Assembly (NCBI GenBank): GCA_001931535.1
Contig: CP016211.1
Coordinates: forward strand, 11,206,377 to 11,270,376
Source: Minicystis rosea
GTDB taxonomy: Bacteria > Myxococcota_A > Polyangia > Polyangiales > Polyangiaceae
Direction: 5' to 3'
DNA length: 64,000 nucleotides
The position numbers and the translations under genes are program-made. Of this stretch, positions 48,643 through 57,982 are shown piece after piece; position 1 is the first letter of the stretch, and each line of letters starts with the position of its first letter. Below the pieces are notes generated by a model, which worked only from the letters and a program-made list of their open reading frames with translations, did no database searches and was not told the origin of the DNA.

Positions 48643-50475
48643 ATGACGCGGTCGGTACGCATCGGCGAAACCATCGCTGGCAAGTACCGGGTCGAGCGTG
48701 TGCTCGGCACCGGCGGCATGGGCGTGGTCGTCGCCGCGCGCCACGTGGAGATGGGCTGGCTCCGCGCCGTGAAGATCATGCACCCCGACGCTGGCGGCCG
48801 GCAGGGCTGGGCTCATCGCTTCCGGCGCGAGGCGCAGGTCGGGCGCAGGCTCAAGAGCGAGCACGCGGTCCGCGTCTTCGACGTCGGCGGCTTCGACGAC
48901 GAGCGGCCGTACATCGTCATGGAGCACCTCGAGGGCAAGGACCTCGGCAAGCTCCTCCGCACCCGCGGCCGCATGTCGATCCCGGACGCCGTGCGCCACG
49001 TCTCCCAAGCGTGCGACGCCGTGGCCGAGGCCCACGATCTCGGCGTCGTCCACCGCGACCTGAAGCCGGCGAACCTCTTCGTGATCACCGGCATGGACGG
49101 GGCGCCGTGCGTGAAGGTGCTCGACTTCGGCATCTCCAAATCGGGCCTCGACGAAGACAGCGAAGCGCTGCGCCTCACGCAGACGGGCGAGGTCTTCGGC
49201 TCGCCTGCGTACATGGCGCCGGAGCAGATCCGCTCGTTCCACTCCGCCGATCCGCGCTCCGACGTGTGGGCGCTCGGCGTGATCCTCTACGAGCTCATCA
49301 CCGGACGCTGGCCGTTCCCGGGCAAGGCCTCGGTCGAGATGATCGCGATGATCCTCGAGAAGACAGCCGACCCGCTGTCGGTGCATCACGAGGACGTGCC
49401 GCCCGAGCTCGAGGAGGTGGTGCTGCGTTGTCTGGAGAAAGATCCGGCGCGCCGCATGCCGAGCGCGCTGGCCTTACGTGAAGCGCTCGCGCCGTTCCTG
49501 CCCGCGCCCGAGGACGACGCGCCCAACGCCTCCGGCGAGGACGATCCCACGCTCGTCGTGCCGCGCTCCGCGATGGCCGCGCTCCGCGCCTCTGCAACCG
49601 CGTGCGCGGCGATCCCCGCGCCGGCCCCGATCGCGGCGCCGGTCGCCGAGGCGGCGCCGCAGCTCGCTGCACCGGACGTGGCGGTGATCGACGTCGACGT
49701 TCCACCTCCTTCGTCCGGCCTGCAGGCGACCGCGTCACCGCTGTCCGGCACCGCCCTCTCGGGCGTGCAGCACACGCTCCCGCTCGCTGAGCGCACGCCT
49801 GCCGGTCCCTCGAACCGCGTGGTCCTCTTCGTCGCCGCGGGCGCGGTCGCCGTCGTGTTGATCGGCCTGGTGGCGCTCGTGCGCAGCGCAGGCACCACGG
49901 CCGCGAAGGACGGCATCGCGGACGCAGGCGCAGGCGAAGGCACCGCACAGGCCGTCGCCGATCGCGCCTCCGCGACCGCCGTTGCCGCGGTGAACGCCGC
50001 CGCACCGGAGGCGCCCTCCGACAAGCCCGCTGCTCCCGCGCCCGACGCTCCCTCCGCCGCACCCGAGGCTCCTTCCGACAAGACCGCGGCGCCCGCTGCG
50101 GCGCTCGAAGCGCCCGCCTCCGGTGCCGCGGTGGAGCCCGCCGCGCGCGCATCCGGCAAGGGCAGCGCGGGCAAAGCGACGACGGATGCGCCGGTCGGGC
50201 CCGGCGGCCGGCAGCTCGATCAGGTCGCTGCCATGGGCGCGCTCGCGAGCGCCGCGATCGCCTCGAAGCGCTGCCGGAAGCCCGGCGGCCCCACGGGATC
50301 GAGCCGCGTCGAGGTGACCTTCGCGACCAGCGGCCGCGTCAGCTCCGTGCGCCTCGGTGGTCCTTTCGAAGGGACGCCGGTGGGCAAGTGCATCCGCGGC
50401 ATCTTCCAGGGCCTCGCCATCCCGTCGTTCGAAGGCTCGACCTTCTCCGCCGGCAAGACGGTGACCATCAAATAG
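48643..50475 (+). CDS. Membrane Ser/Thr protein kinase with C-terminal TonB-like domain
   Basis: This 610-residue protein has an intact Hanks-type kinase domain (about 14-285): LGTGGMGVV, Lys44 in RAVKIM, HRDLKPANLF (Asp139), DFGISK (Asp161) and PAYMAPEQ. A linker of about 110 residues leads to a membrane helix (VVLFVAAGAVAVVLIGLVALV, about 388-408). The exported part is Ala/Pro-rich with repeated EAPSDK units, ending in a small domain (SRVEVTFATSGRVSSVRLGG and CIRGIFQGLAIPSF) common at the end of myxobacterial envelope proteins and similar to a TonB C-terminus. It could couple an envelope signal to phosphorylation in the cytoplasm. Confidence 0.87.
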   Translation: MTRSVRIGETIAGKYRVERVLGTGGMGVVVAARHVEMGWLRAVKIMHPDAGGRQGWAHRFRREAQVGRRLKSEHAVRVFDVGGFDDERPYIVMEHLEGKDLGKLLRTRGRMSIPDAVRHVSQACDAVAEAHDLGVVHRDLKPANLFVITGMDGAPCVKVLDFGISKSGLDEDSEALRLTQTGEVFGSPAYMAPEQIRSFHSADPRSDVWALGVILYELITGRWPFPGKASVEMIAMILEKTADPLSVHHEDVPPELEEVVLRCLEKDPARRMPSALALREALAPFLPAPEDDAPNASGEDDPTLVVPRSAMAALRASATACAAIPAPAPIAAPVAEAAPQLAAPDVAVIDVDVPPPSSGLQATASPLSGTALSGVQHTLPLAERTPAGPSNRVVLFVAAGAVAVVLIGLVALVRSAGTTAAKDGIADAGAGEGTAQAVADRASATAVAAVNAAAPEAPSDKPAAPAPDAPSAAPEAPSDKTAAPAAALEAPASGAAVEPAARASGKGSAGKATTDAPVGPGGRQLDQVAAMGALASAAIASKRCRKPGGPTGSSRVEVTFATSGRVSSVRLGGPFEGTPVGKCIRGIFQGLAIPSFEGSTFSAGKTVTIK

Positions 50476-50512
50476 CCGGCGGCCAGAGAAGTCTGCCGGG
50501 TGGGTGTCGACA

Positions 50513-50594
50513 CCCTCGATCCAGAAAAAAATCCAGCCGCGGGGCCGCCGGCGCCCTCGATCCAGAAAAGAATCCAGCCGCGAGGCCGCCGGCG
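50513..50594. repeat. Tandem duplication of a 41-bp unit
   Basis: Two units, 50513-50553 and 50554-50594, each start ccctcgatccagaaaa and differ at only two positions. They lie between the convergent kinase and guanylyltransferase genes and contain GGCCGCCGGC-rich segments. The role is unknown; a duplicated terminator region is possible. Confidence 0.75.
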
Positions 50595-50602
50595 GTCGCG
50601 GG

Positions 50603-51697
50603 TCAGACGAGGTCGGTGTCGCCGCGGGCTTTGAGCTGATCGACGACGTGTTTCACGTCCTGTGCGCGCTCGCGGGGCACGACGAGGAGGGCGTCGTCGG
50701 TCTCGACGACCACCAGATCCGAGACGCCCACGAGCGCCACGACGCGCTTCCCGTTCGTGCTCGTGCGCAGGTCGACCACTTGGTTGTCGCGCGCGTCGAC
50801 GAAGATGGTGCCATCCGGCGCGGCGTTGCCCCGCTCGTCGTGCGAGGCGAGCTCCCAGGCGCTCTGCCAGCTCCCGAGATCGCTCCAGCCGAAGTCGCCC
50901 GGGATCACGGCCAACCGATCGAGGTGCTCCATCACCCCGAAGTCGATGCTCACCGAGGGCAACGTCGGGAAGATGCGGGCCACCGCGTCGTGCTCGTCGG
51001 GCGTCCCGGCGGCGGCGGCGAGCGCCTCCACGCCGTCGGCGAGCGCCGGCAGGTGCGCGCGGATGGCGGCCATCATGTCGCGGGCGCGGAAGAAGAACAT
51101 GCCCGCGTTCCACAGGTGACGCCCGCCCGCGAGGAAGGCCTCGGCGCGCGCGCGATCGGGCTTCTCCACGAAGCGACGCGCCAGGACGGCGCCGGGCGCG
51201 GGCGCCGCCGCATCGGGGCTGAGCTCGATGTAACCGAAGCCCGTCTCCGGGTGCGTCGGCCGGATCCCGATCGTCGTGATCACGCCCGTCGCCGCGCTCG
51301 CCACCGCGGTGCGCAGCGTCTCGCGGAACTGGTCGACGCGCTCGATGTGATGATCGCTCGGCAGCACCATCAGCACCGCGTCCGGATCGATGCGGGCCAC
51401 GCGAGCCGCCGCCCACGCGATGCACGGCGCGGTGTTGCGCGGCACCGGCTCCGTCAGCATGTGCTCGGGCGCGAGCTCGCCCAGGATGGCCGCCGTCGGA
51501 TCGGCGAGGTGCCGGCCCGTGCCCACGAGGATGCGGCTCCAGCCTTCGCAGAGCGGGAGCACGCGGCGCGCGGTCTCGAGCAGGAGCGGCGCCTCGCCGA
51601 CGAGCGGGAGGAGCTGCTTGGGCCTCCGCGATCGCGAAGCCGGCCAGAAACGGGTGCCGGCGCCGCCGGCGAGGATCAGGGCATACGTGGCGGTCAT
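50603..51697 (-). CDS. manC: Mannose-1-phosphate guanylyltransferase
   Basis: This 364-residue protein has the nucleotidyltransferase signature GGAGTRFWPASRSRRPKQLL, in which Lys of the RPKQ motif binds the phosphates, and VLPSDHHI with the metal-binding Asp. PETGFGYIE, FVEKPD and WNAGMFFF confirm the sugar-phosphate family, and SIDFGVME and FGWSDLGSW are specific to GDP-mannose enzymes. It lacks the C-terminal phosphomannose isomerase domain of bifunctional AlgA/XanB. It makes GDP-mannose from mannose-1-phosphate and GTP for glycans. Residues PEHMLTEPVPRNTAPCI are also typical. Confidence 0.9.
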   Translation of the reverse strand: MTATYALILAGGAGTRFWPASRSRRPKQLLPLVGEAPLLLETARRVLPLCEGWSRILVGTGRHLADPTAAILGELAPEHMLTEPVPRNTAPCIAWAAARVARIDPDAVLMVLPSDHHIERVDQFRETLRTAVASAATGVITTIGIRPTHPETGFGYIELSPDAAAPAPGAVLARRFVEKPDRARAEAFLAGGRHLWNAGMFFFRARDMMAAIRAHLPALADGVEALAAAAGTPDEHDAVARIFPTLPSVSIDFGVMEHLDRLAVIPGDFGWSDLGSWQSAWELASHDERGNAAPDGTIFVDARDNQVVDLRTSTNGKRVVALVGVSDLVVVETDDALLVVPRERAQDVKHVVDQLKARGDTDLV

Positions 51698-51798
51698 GGT
51701 TTCATCGACGCGCAGGTTCGGAGGTCTCGATCGAGGTGCGGATCACCACCGCGCGGCGAGCATGGCGAGGTCGGGCGGAGGGGTCCAGAATCGGGCAA

Positions 51799-52614
51799 TC
51801 AATCGACGTGCGGCAGGGCCCGCGCATAGGCGAGCATGGCGAGCCCGAGCGGGAGGGTCCAGAGCGCGAGGGCCGCGATCCGCCGGCGCGGGGCCAGGTT
51901 GCGGAGCACCTCGCTCGCCGCCGCCGCCCCGAGGAACGCGAGCGCGACGGTGAGCGCGATCGTGGTCGTCCCCACGCCGGCGTGGGCGTCGCGAACGAAC
52001 GTCGCGAGCAGCGCGGGCGCGGTCAGCAGGAACGCGAGATCCACCGCCCGCGCCGGCCGCACGCCGATCCACAAGAGCACCGTGAGCGCCGCGCCCACGC
52101 GCGACGCGCCCGGGAACACCGCCAGCCCATGCGCGATCCCCACGATCGTCGCGCCCCCGAGCGACGGCCCGCGCCGCGCGTTCTCGGGCCCGCTGCCGCG
52201 CGCGACCAGCACCGTGCTCGCCAGCGCGAGCCCGCTCGCGCACAGGCCGAGCCCGGTCGCCGTCGGCGAAGCGCTCCACACGGCGACGCGCGGCCACGTC
52301 ACGAGGCTCACGATCAAGCTCACCACCGAGCCCACGAGCAGCACCAGCGCATCGCTGGCCGCGAGCGACGCGCCGAACAACGCGGGCCGCGCCACCGCGC
52401 GCACGCCTTCGTGCAGCGCGCCCGCGAGCCGCCGCCGCGCCGCCGCCACCAACCCGAGCGCCGCCCCGAGCGCGGCGAACGCCTCGATTTTCACGGGCAT
52501 CGCCCCCGAATCGAGCCACAGCCGCGCCACCACGTCGTGCCCCGAAGGCGACACGGGCAGCGCCTCCGTCACCCCGGCGAGCAGCGCGAGGACCGCGACA
52601 TGGAACAGCGGCAT
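51799..52614 (-). CDS. uppP: Undecaprenyl-diphosphate phosphatase
   Basis: I start at the ATG at 52614 (MPLFHVAVLALLAGVTEALP), which matches the family; the frame to 52707 adds a charged leader. The 271-residue protein is a polytopic membrane protein with two family motifs, EALPVSPSGH (Glu17, His26; canonical ExLPxSSxGH) and FPGASRVGAAL (canonical PGxSRSG). Both have small substitutions, so this may be a divergent copy. It recycles the lipid carrier for peptidoglycan and polysaccharides by removing a phosphate. It lies 101 bases downstream of manC on the same strand, consistent with a surface-glycan role. Confidence 0.85.
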   Translation of the reverse strand: MPLFHVAVLALLAGVTEALPVSPSGHDVVARLWLDSGAMPVKIEAFAALGAALGLVAAARRRLAGALHEGVRAVARPALFGASLAASDALVLLVGSVVSLIVSLVTWPRVAVWSASPTATGLGLCASGLALASTVLVARGSGPENARRGPSLGGATIVGIAHGLAVFPGASRVGAALTVLLWIGVRPARAVDLAFLLTAPALLATFVRDAHAGVGTTTIALTVALAFLGAAAASEVLRNLAPRRRIAALALWTLPLGLAMLAYARALPHVD

Positions 52615-52845
52615 CCCTTCCTCCGTAGCGCTTCCGGCGTTCGGCGGGGAGCCTGCACGAAGGCCCGCGCGCGTGAGCACGCGGACCCATGCCGCGAACG
52701 ATCCCATCGCGGCCCACGTGTTTGCGCGCGCATCCTCGCTGAACGCCGGTCGGTGGACGGGCGCCGGGCCGGCATTGCCATCGCCCTGGTTATCTCCTAG
52801 AAAACCGCGTCGCCCGGCCTCTCGGCCCGGCTCGAGGTCGCTTCG

Positions 52846-53301
52846 ATGTTGATGGCGTACGCCGGGGTAGCCGCGTTCTTCCTGGTCGCGATCGGGTTCA
52901 TGCTCGTCTCGCTGATCCTCGGGAAGCTCCTGCGGCCGAAGAACCTCTACGACGAGAAGCTCGAGACCTACGAGTGCGGCGAGGCCCCCATCGGGCCCGC
53001 GTGGTTCAACTTCAACCCGCGGTTTTACATCGTCGCGCTCATCTACATCGTCTTCGACGTCGAGATCGCCTTCATCTACCCCGTCGCCACCGTCTTCAAG
53101 CGCTGGGTCGAGCAGGGCAGCGGCCTCTTCGCGCTCGTGGAAATCGTGACCTTTGTCGCCATCCTCCTCGTCGGCCTCGTCTACGTGTGGAAGCGCGGTG
53201 ACCTCGAATGGATTCGCTCCATCAAAGGCGATCCGCGCGGCGTCCCCAACGTGACGAGCCGCACGCGCCCGCTGCGGTCTCTCGCGAAAGGAGCGGAGTG
53301 A
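52846..53301 (+). CDS. nuoA: NADH-quinone oxidoreductase subunit A
   Basis: The protein has 151 residues with three membrane helices (VAAFFLVAIGFMLVSLILG, FYIVALIYIVFDVEIAFIY, FALVEIVTFVAILLVGLVYV). The conserved loop YECGEAPIGPAWFNFNPRFY contains the Cys of the complex I A subunit, and FDVEIAF carries the conserved acidic residues. A GAGG ribosome site precedes the ATG. Its C-terminus is about 25 residues longer than in E. coli. It is followed by nuoB with a one-base overlap. Confidence 0.92.
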   Translation: MLMAYAGVAAFFLVAIGFMLVSLILGKLLRPKNLYDEKLETYECGEAPIGPAWFNFNPRFYIVALIYIVFDVEIAFIYPVATVFKRWVEQGSGLFALVEIVTFVAILLVGLVYVWKRGDLEWIRSIKGDPRGVPNVTSRTRPLRSLAKGAE

Positions 53302-53852
53302 TGTCCGACGGCAAGCTCACCGCGCTGGTCCCGCGCGACGTCCTCAGCGCCAAATACGCGGACGACGGCGGCAGCGTCATCACCACGCGGACCGACGAGG
53401 TCATCAATTGGCTCCTCAATTGGGGTCGGTCCAACAGCATTTGGTTCATGCTCTTCGGCCTGGCCTGCTGCGCCATCGAGCTGATGCAGACTGGCGGCCC
53501 GCGCGGTGATCTCGATCGCTTCGGCGCCGCCCCGCGCCCGAGCCCGCGCTCCAGCGATCTCTTCATCATCGCCGGCACCCTCACCTACAAAATGGCGCTT
53601 CGGGTCAAACGCCTCTACGACCAGATGGCCGAGCCCCGATTCGTCATCTCCATGGGGAGCTGCTCCAACTGCGGCGGCCTCTTCCAATACGCCTATTCGG
53701 TGTGCAAAGGCGTCGACCAAATCATCCCCGTCGACGTCTACGTCCCCGGCTGCCCCCCGCGCCCCGAGGCGTTGCTCGAAGGCCTGCTCAAGATCCAAGA
53801 GCAGATCAAGCACGAGAAGTACCTGCAAAAGCGCTACGGCGCGGCTCGTTGA
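53301..53852 (+). CDS. nuoB: NADH-quinone oxidoreductase subunit B
   Basis: The ATG at 53301 gives 183 residues. The four cysteines that hold the N2 iron-sulphur cluster are present: the pair in GLACCAIEL (Cys56, Cys57), one in MGSCSNCGG (Cys121) and one in VPGCPPRPE (Cys151). GDLDRFG and ALRVKRLYDQMAEPR are also family segments. NuoB passes electrons to quinone at the junction with the membrane arm. Confidence 0.94.
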   Translation: MSDGKLTALVPRDVLSAKYADDGGSVITTRTDEVINWLLNWGRSNSIWFMLFGLACCAIELMQTGGPRGDLDRFGAAPRPSPRSSDLFIIAGTLTYKMALRVKRLYDQMAEPRFVISMGSCSNCGGLFQYAYSVCKGVDQIIPVDVYVPGCPPRPEALLEGLLKIQEQIKHEKYLQKRYGAAR

Positions 53853-53884
53853 GCTCACGGCGGGGGCACCCCGCGATCCACACC

Positions 53885-54439
53885 ATGACCCCCGAAGCCA
53901 TCTTCCAGCGGCTCGTCGATGCCTTCGGCGCCGAGACCGTCTTCGATCTCCACGCCGACCCGGCCAAGGCCCGTGATCCTTGGTTCCAAGTCGCCCCCGC
54001 GCACATCGAGCAAGTCTGCGAGCGCCTCCGCGACGATCCCGAGCTCCACTGCGAGACCATGGAGTGTCTCACCGGCGTCGATTACCCGAGCGAGCAGAAG
54101 ATCGCCGTCGTCTATCACCTCTTCTCCTTCACCCAGAAGCACCGTGTCGTCCTCAAGTGCTTCCTCGACAGGGCCGCTCCCTCGATTCCCACGCTCGTCA
54201 ACGTCTGGTCCTCGGCCAACTGGCAAGAGCGGGAGTGCTTCGATCTCCTCGGCGTCGATTTCGAGGGCCACCCCGATCTCCGCCGCCTCCTCCTCCCCGA
54301 CGACTGGGAGGGGCACCCGCTCCGCAAAGACTACAAAGAGGCCGAGTCCTACCACGGCATTCCCACCGTGCGGCCGAACCCCGTGGAGCTCCTCAAGCTC
54401 CGCATTCCGGGCAAGAACGAGGAAGGCACGAAGGCATGA
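53885..54439 (+). CDS. nuoC: NADH-quinone oxidoreductase subunit C
   Basis: The ATG at 53885 gives 184 residues. The 30 kDa subunit signature is visible: CLTGVDYPSEQKIAVVYHLFS split over two strands, SANWQERECFDLLGVDFEGHPD and LRRLLLPDDWEGHPLRKDY. It is a separate gene, not fused to nuoD. It starts 32 bases after nuoB. Confidence 0.93.
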   Translation: MTPEAIFQRLVDAFGAETVFDLHADPAKARDPWFQVAPAHIEQVCERLRDDPELHCETMECLTGVDYPSEQKIAVVYHLFSFTQKHRVVLKCFLDRAAPSIPTLVNVWSSANWQERECFDLLGVDFEGHPDLRRLLLPDDWEGHPLRKDYKEAESYHGIPTVRPNPVELLKLRIPGKNEEGTKA

Positions 54440-55575
54440 GCGAGGTCGTCTTCGCCAACGAGATGGATGAAGAGATGACCCTCAACATGGGTCCTCACCA
54501 TCCCTCCACGCACGGCGTGCTGCGCTTCGTGATCCAGTCGGACGGCGAGATCATCCGCAAGGTGACGCCCGACGTCGGTTATCTCCACCGCAGCATCGAG
54601 AAGATCGGCGAGCGCAACACCTACGCCGGCTTCATGCCTTACACCGATCGGGTCGACTACGTGGCGGCCATGTTCGCCAACGAGTGTTGGGCGGCCGCCT
54701 GCGAAAAGCTGATGGGGATTCAGGTCCCGAAGCGGGCCCAATACCTGCGCGTCATCTCCTGCGAGCTCAACCGCATCTCGTCCCACATGATCGCTTTGGG
54801 CGCGACCGCCATGGACATCGGCGCCGTCACCCCCTTTCCCTGGGCCCTCCGCGAGCGCGAGCACGTCAACGACTTCATCGAAGAGCTCTGCGGCGCCCGC
54901 CTGACCTTCAATTACCATCGCATCGGCGGCGTCTCCTTCGACATGCCCAAAGGCTGGCGCGACAAGGTCCTCTCCTGGCTCGATCGCTTCGAGCCGATGA
55001 TGCTCGAGTTCGACCGCCTCATCACCCTCAACGACGTCTTCGTGAAGCGCCTCGCCAACGTCGCCGTCATCACCGCCGCCGAAGCCAAGGACTGGGGCCT
55101 CGTGGGCCCGAACCTGCGGGCCTCCGGGGTGAAATGGGATCTCCGCAAGGAAGACGCCTATTCGGTCTATCCCGAGCTCGACTTCGACGTCCCCATCGGC
55201 AAAGGCGAGCACGGCACCCTCGGCGACTGCTGGGACCGATTCTGGGTCCGTGTGGAGGAGTGCCGTCAATCGGCCAAGATCCTGCGCCAAGCGCTCGACA
55301 AGATCGACGAGCACCCCGAAGACGACATCGTCGGCAAGCTCCCCCGCAAGATGCGCCCCGACGCCGAGGCCTACGCCCGCGTGGAGAGCGCCCGCGGCGA
55401 CATGGGTTGTTACGTGGTGGGCAAGGGCGCCGACGAGCCCTATCGGGTGCGATTCCGCACGGGGAGCTTCACGGCCATGGGCATCATCGCCGCCAAGAGC
55501 CCAGGGTTGTTCCTGGCCGACCTCGTGGCGTTGATTGCCACGTTGGATATCGTGGCGCCGGAGATCGATCGATAG
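54436..55575 (+). CDS. nuoD: NADH-quinone oxidoreductase subunit D
   Basis: The ATG at 54436 overlaps the nuoC stop (ATGA) and gives 379 residues. Family motifs are LNMGPHHPSTHGVLRF, VTPDVGYLHRSIEKI, YTDRVDYVAAM, ELNRISSHMI and the final RTGSFTAM and LADLVALIATLDIVAPEIDR. These form the quinone site with NuoB, including the conserved His of HPSTHG. It ends the cluster: nuoE to nuoN are not downstream, so the rest of complex I must be elsewhere. Confidence 0.93.
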   Translation: MSEVVFANEMDEEMTLNMGPHHPSTHGVLRFVIQSDGEIIRKVTPDVGYLHRSIEKIGERNTYAGFMPYTDRVDYVAAMFANECWAAACEKLMGIQVPKRAQYLRVISCELNRISSHMIALGATAMDIGAVTPFPWALREREHVNDFIEELCGARLTFNYHRIGGVSFDMPKGWRDKVLSWLDRFEPMMLEFDRLITLNDVFVKRLANVAVITAAEAKDWGLVGPNLRASGVKWDLRKEDAYSVYPELDFDVPIGKGEHGTLGDCWDRFWVRVEECRQSAKILRQALDKIDEHPEDDIVGKLPRKMRPDAEAYARVESARGDMGCYVVGKGADEPYRVRFRTGSFTAMGIIAAKSPGLFLADLVALIATLDIVAPEIDR

Positions 55576-55689
55576 AGGAAGGCCCCGTGTCGGTGCCGGC
55601 ATTCGCTGTGTTTACGGCAGCGCCGCGCAACATCCTTGATGATCGAAGAAGCCTGCGCCTGAAGCGAATCGTTGTATCCTTCGCCGGGA

Positions 55690-57072
55690 ATGCTCCCTAC
55701 GCTTCGTATTCGCGTCACGCCCGATACCATTCGCGTGGAGTTCGATGGAGAGCCCCTTTACGAGGACGAGGCGGTGCTCGCGCTCGTCTACAACGCGCGC
55801 GAGGAGGATTTCGCGGTGCTGGCTTGGGGCCGCGAGGCGCTGAGCGTGCCGGAGCGCTTGCACGAGATGGAGCTCCTCGACGTGCGCGATCGGAGCATGT
55901 GCATCGTGCCGGTAGAGGAGGCGCGGTGGTATGACGGTGATCGCGGGCTCGACGCTGTGGCCGCGCCCAAGGCGGGTGACCCTTGGGAGCATCACGGCGA
56001 GATCGTTATCGTGCGTCCGTTCGCGCCGGGCGCCGGTTCGATTCGGACGTGGGTGTGGTTGCTGCGCTGGTGCCGAAATACGCTGCTCTCCGAAGCTGCG
56101 GCGCCCCGCCTCGGTGTCGCGCAACGGTGGTTCTTCCGCCTCCTCGGCGCAGTCGACATCATTTTGCCGGAGCGGCCCGCCGACGCGCGTGCCCATGATC
56201 AATTGGTCCAGGGGCTTTGGGAGACCTTCGGGTGGTGGGTGCGGCTCGACGGCGCCCCTGCTCGACGGAGCGAGCCATCCCGGCTCACCTGGCGCGACTG
56301 GCTCGTTTCCGCCGCCTGTATTGGGGTACCGTCACTCGGTATCGCTGTTCGCGTCGTCAAAGGTCTCCCTCCTTTGTTTGCCGTGACTGGCACCATGGCC
56401 GCCGTTTCGGCGACATTCGCTTTCCTGTACATCGGACACGTCCTTCATCGGGATCCTCGAGCTCCCAAAGAGGAGAGTGAGAGGCAGCTGCTCCGTGCCT
56501 TGCGCGCGCATGTGGCGGCCGGCGAGGACGCAGAGCCTCGCGAATACGAGGGAGCAGGGGAGTTTCGCTTCGGTGCCAAGAAGGGTGATTGGACGGGCTT
56601 CCCGGCGGGGATGTGGATGCTCCTCAGCGTTGGCGGCATGGCGCTCGGCGCGCTGCTCTTTCGCGACTTCATGAAGTCCGACCTCGTGCGCATATCGTTC
56701 GGCGTTCTCGTGGTTGCGGGGCTGTACGTCTCCATCTGGCTCGGCGACGTGTTGACCCGCGCGAGGCTTTCTCTCGGCGAGCAGGGCCTCACCCTGCGTT
56801 TGATCGGGGTGTATGCCCGCCCGCTGCTCATTCCCTATGCACGCATCCGCCACGCGAGCATGACCTTCGAGGCGATGGGCTTCGTGTTGCGGCTGCGTTT
56901 CCACAGCGGGCACGAGGTCTCGTTTGGTTTCCCGCAGGGCGCGACGGACCCGTTGGAATCGAGGAAGCTCCTGCTCGACGTCGAAGCAGCCATCGTCGCG
57001 CGCCTTGGTCTTTCTGGCTCGTATCGCAAACGGGGAGTGGCCTTGGCGGAGAGCGGGACCGAGAAGGTGTGA
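55690..57072 (+). CDS. Hypothetical membrane protein
   Basis: I use the ATG at 55690 (MLPTLRIRVTPDTIRVEFDG), giving 460 residues. A soluble beta-rich N-terminal part (1-110) is followed by four hydrophobic segments (WLVSAACIGVPSLGIAVRVV, FAVTGTMAAVSATFAFLYIG, GMWMLLSVGGMALGALLF, ISFGVLVVAGLYVSIWLG). The C-terminal domain (LGEQGLTLRLIGVYARPLLI, PYARIRHASM) has the strand pattern of a bacterial PH-like domain. I cannot name a family. Neighbours give no hint of function. Confidence 0.65.
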   Translation: MLPTLRIRVTPDTIRVEFDGEPLYEDEAVLALVYNAREEDFAVLAWGREALSVPERLHEMELLDVRDRSMCIVPVEEARWYDGDRGLDAVAAPKAGDPWEHHGEIVIVRPFAPGAGSIRTWVWLLRWCRNTLLSEAAAPRLGVAQRWFFRLLGAVDIILPERPADARAHDQLVQGLWETFGWWVRLDGAPARRSEPSRLTWRDWLVSAACIGVPSLGIAVRVVKGLPPLFAVTGTMAAVSATFAFLYIGHVLHRDPRAPKEESERQLLRALRAHVAAGEDAEPREYEGAGEFRFGAKKGDWTGFPAGMWMLLSVGGMALGALLFRDFMKSDLVRISFGVLVVAGLYVSIWLGDVLTRARLSLGEQGLTLRLIGVYARPLLIPYARIRHASMTFEAMGFVLRLRFHSGHEVSFGFPQGATDPLESRKLLLDVEAAIVARLGLSGSYRKRGVALAESGTEKV

Positions 57073-57159
57073 GCCGAGCGCTCGTCCTCGTCGACCAATT
57101 CCCCTGGCGCACCGGCCCCTCGCCCGGTACGGCTTTCTGGGTCACGAGAGGGCCTCACC

Positions 57160-57921
57160 ATGACGAACCCCACCGAGCGCTTCTCCTCCCGCGTCGAGAA
57201 CTACATCAAATACCGGCCCAGCTATCCGGCCGCCGTCCTCGACCTTTTGCGGGACCATCATGGGCTCTCGCCGTCTTCGGTCATTGCCGATCTCGGATCG
57301 GGCACTGGCATCCTCGCCGAGCTGTTCTTGAAGAATGGCAATCCCGTGATGGGCATCGAGCCCAACCGGGAGATGCGTGAGGCGGGCGAGCGGTTGCTCT
57401 CGGCCCATCCTCGCTTCACCAGCGTCGACGGCACGGCCGAGGCCACCACGCTGCCGGATGCGAGCGCTGATTTCGTGACGGCCGGGCAGGCGTTTCATTG
57501 GTTCGATCGGGCGCGCACGCGACCGGAGATGGAGCGCATCCTGCGGCCTTCGGGGTGGGTGGTGCTGGCGTGGAACGATCGGCGGCTCGCCTCGACGTCG
57601 TTCCTCGAAGCGTACGAACGGCTCCTCCGCACGTTCGGCACCGATTACGTGACCGTCAATCACACCAACATCGACGAGGGGATGATTCGGGCCTTCTTCG
57701 GGCGGGGAGAGCTCGTGATGCACGTGGTGGAGAATCGACAGCTCTTCGATCTCCCGGGCCTCACGGGGCGATTGCTCTCGTCGTCGTACGTGCCCGAGAC
57801 CGGCGATGCGCGGCACGCGCCAATGCTGGCGGAGCTCGCCGCGATCTTCCACGAGCACGCGCAGGACGGCGTCGTGTCGTTCGATTACGACACGCGCCTC
57901 TACTGCGGACGATTCGCTTGA
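57160..57921 (+). CDS. Class I SAM-dependent methyltransferase (UbiE/Trm9-like)
   Basis: This 253-residue protein begins RFSSRVENYIKYRPSYP, a segment shared with trans-aconitate/Trm9-type methyltransferases. SAM-binding motifs are VIADLGSGTGILAELF (motif I), an acidic residue in VMGIEPNREM and DASADFVTAGQAFHWF (motif IV), where the FHWF segment is typical of this group. No membrane segment. It probably methylates a small molecule; substrate unknown. It stands alone downstream of a hypothetical membrane protein. Confidence 0.85.
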   Translation: MTNPTERFSSRVENYIKYRPSYPAAVLDLLRDHHGLSPSSVIADLGSGTGILAELFLKNGNPVMGIEPNREMREAGERLLSAHPRFTSVDGTAEATTLPDASADFVTAGQAFHWFDRARTRPEMERILRPSGWVVLAWNDRRLASTSFLEAYERLLRTFGTDYVTVNHTNIDEGMIRAFFGRGELVMHVVENRQLFDLPGLTGRLLSSSYVPETGDARHAPMLAELAAIFHEHAQDGVVSFDYDTRLYCGRFA

Positions 57922-57982
57922 GGTGTGTGCCGGCAGAGGAGCGCGCGAGCCGCGTTGCAGGCGGCCCGCGTGGCTCGAGCGA

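Noticed and set aside
46659..48779. 706-residue minus-strand frame opposite the cytochrome gene
   Set aside because: Antisense shadow; the plus-strand protein has a signal peptide and clear CxxCH motifs.
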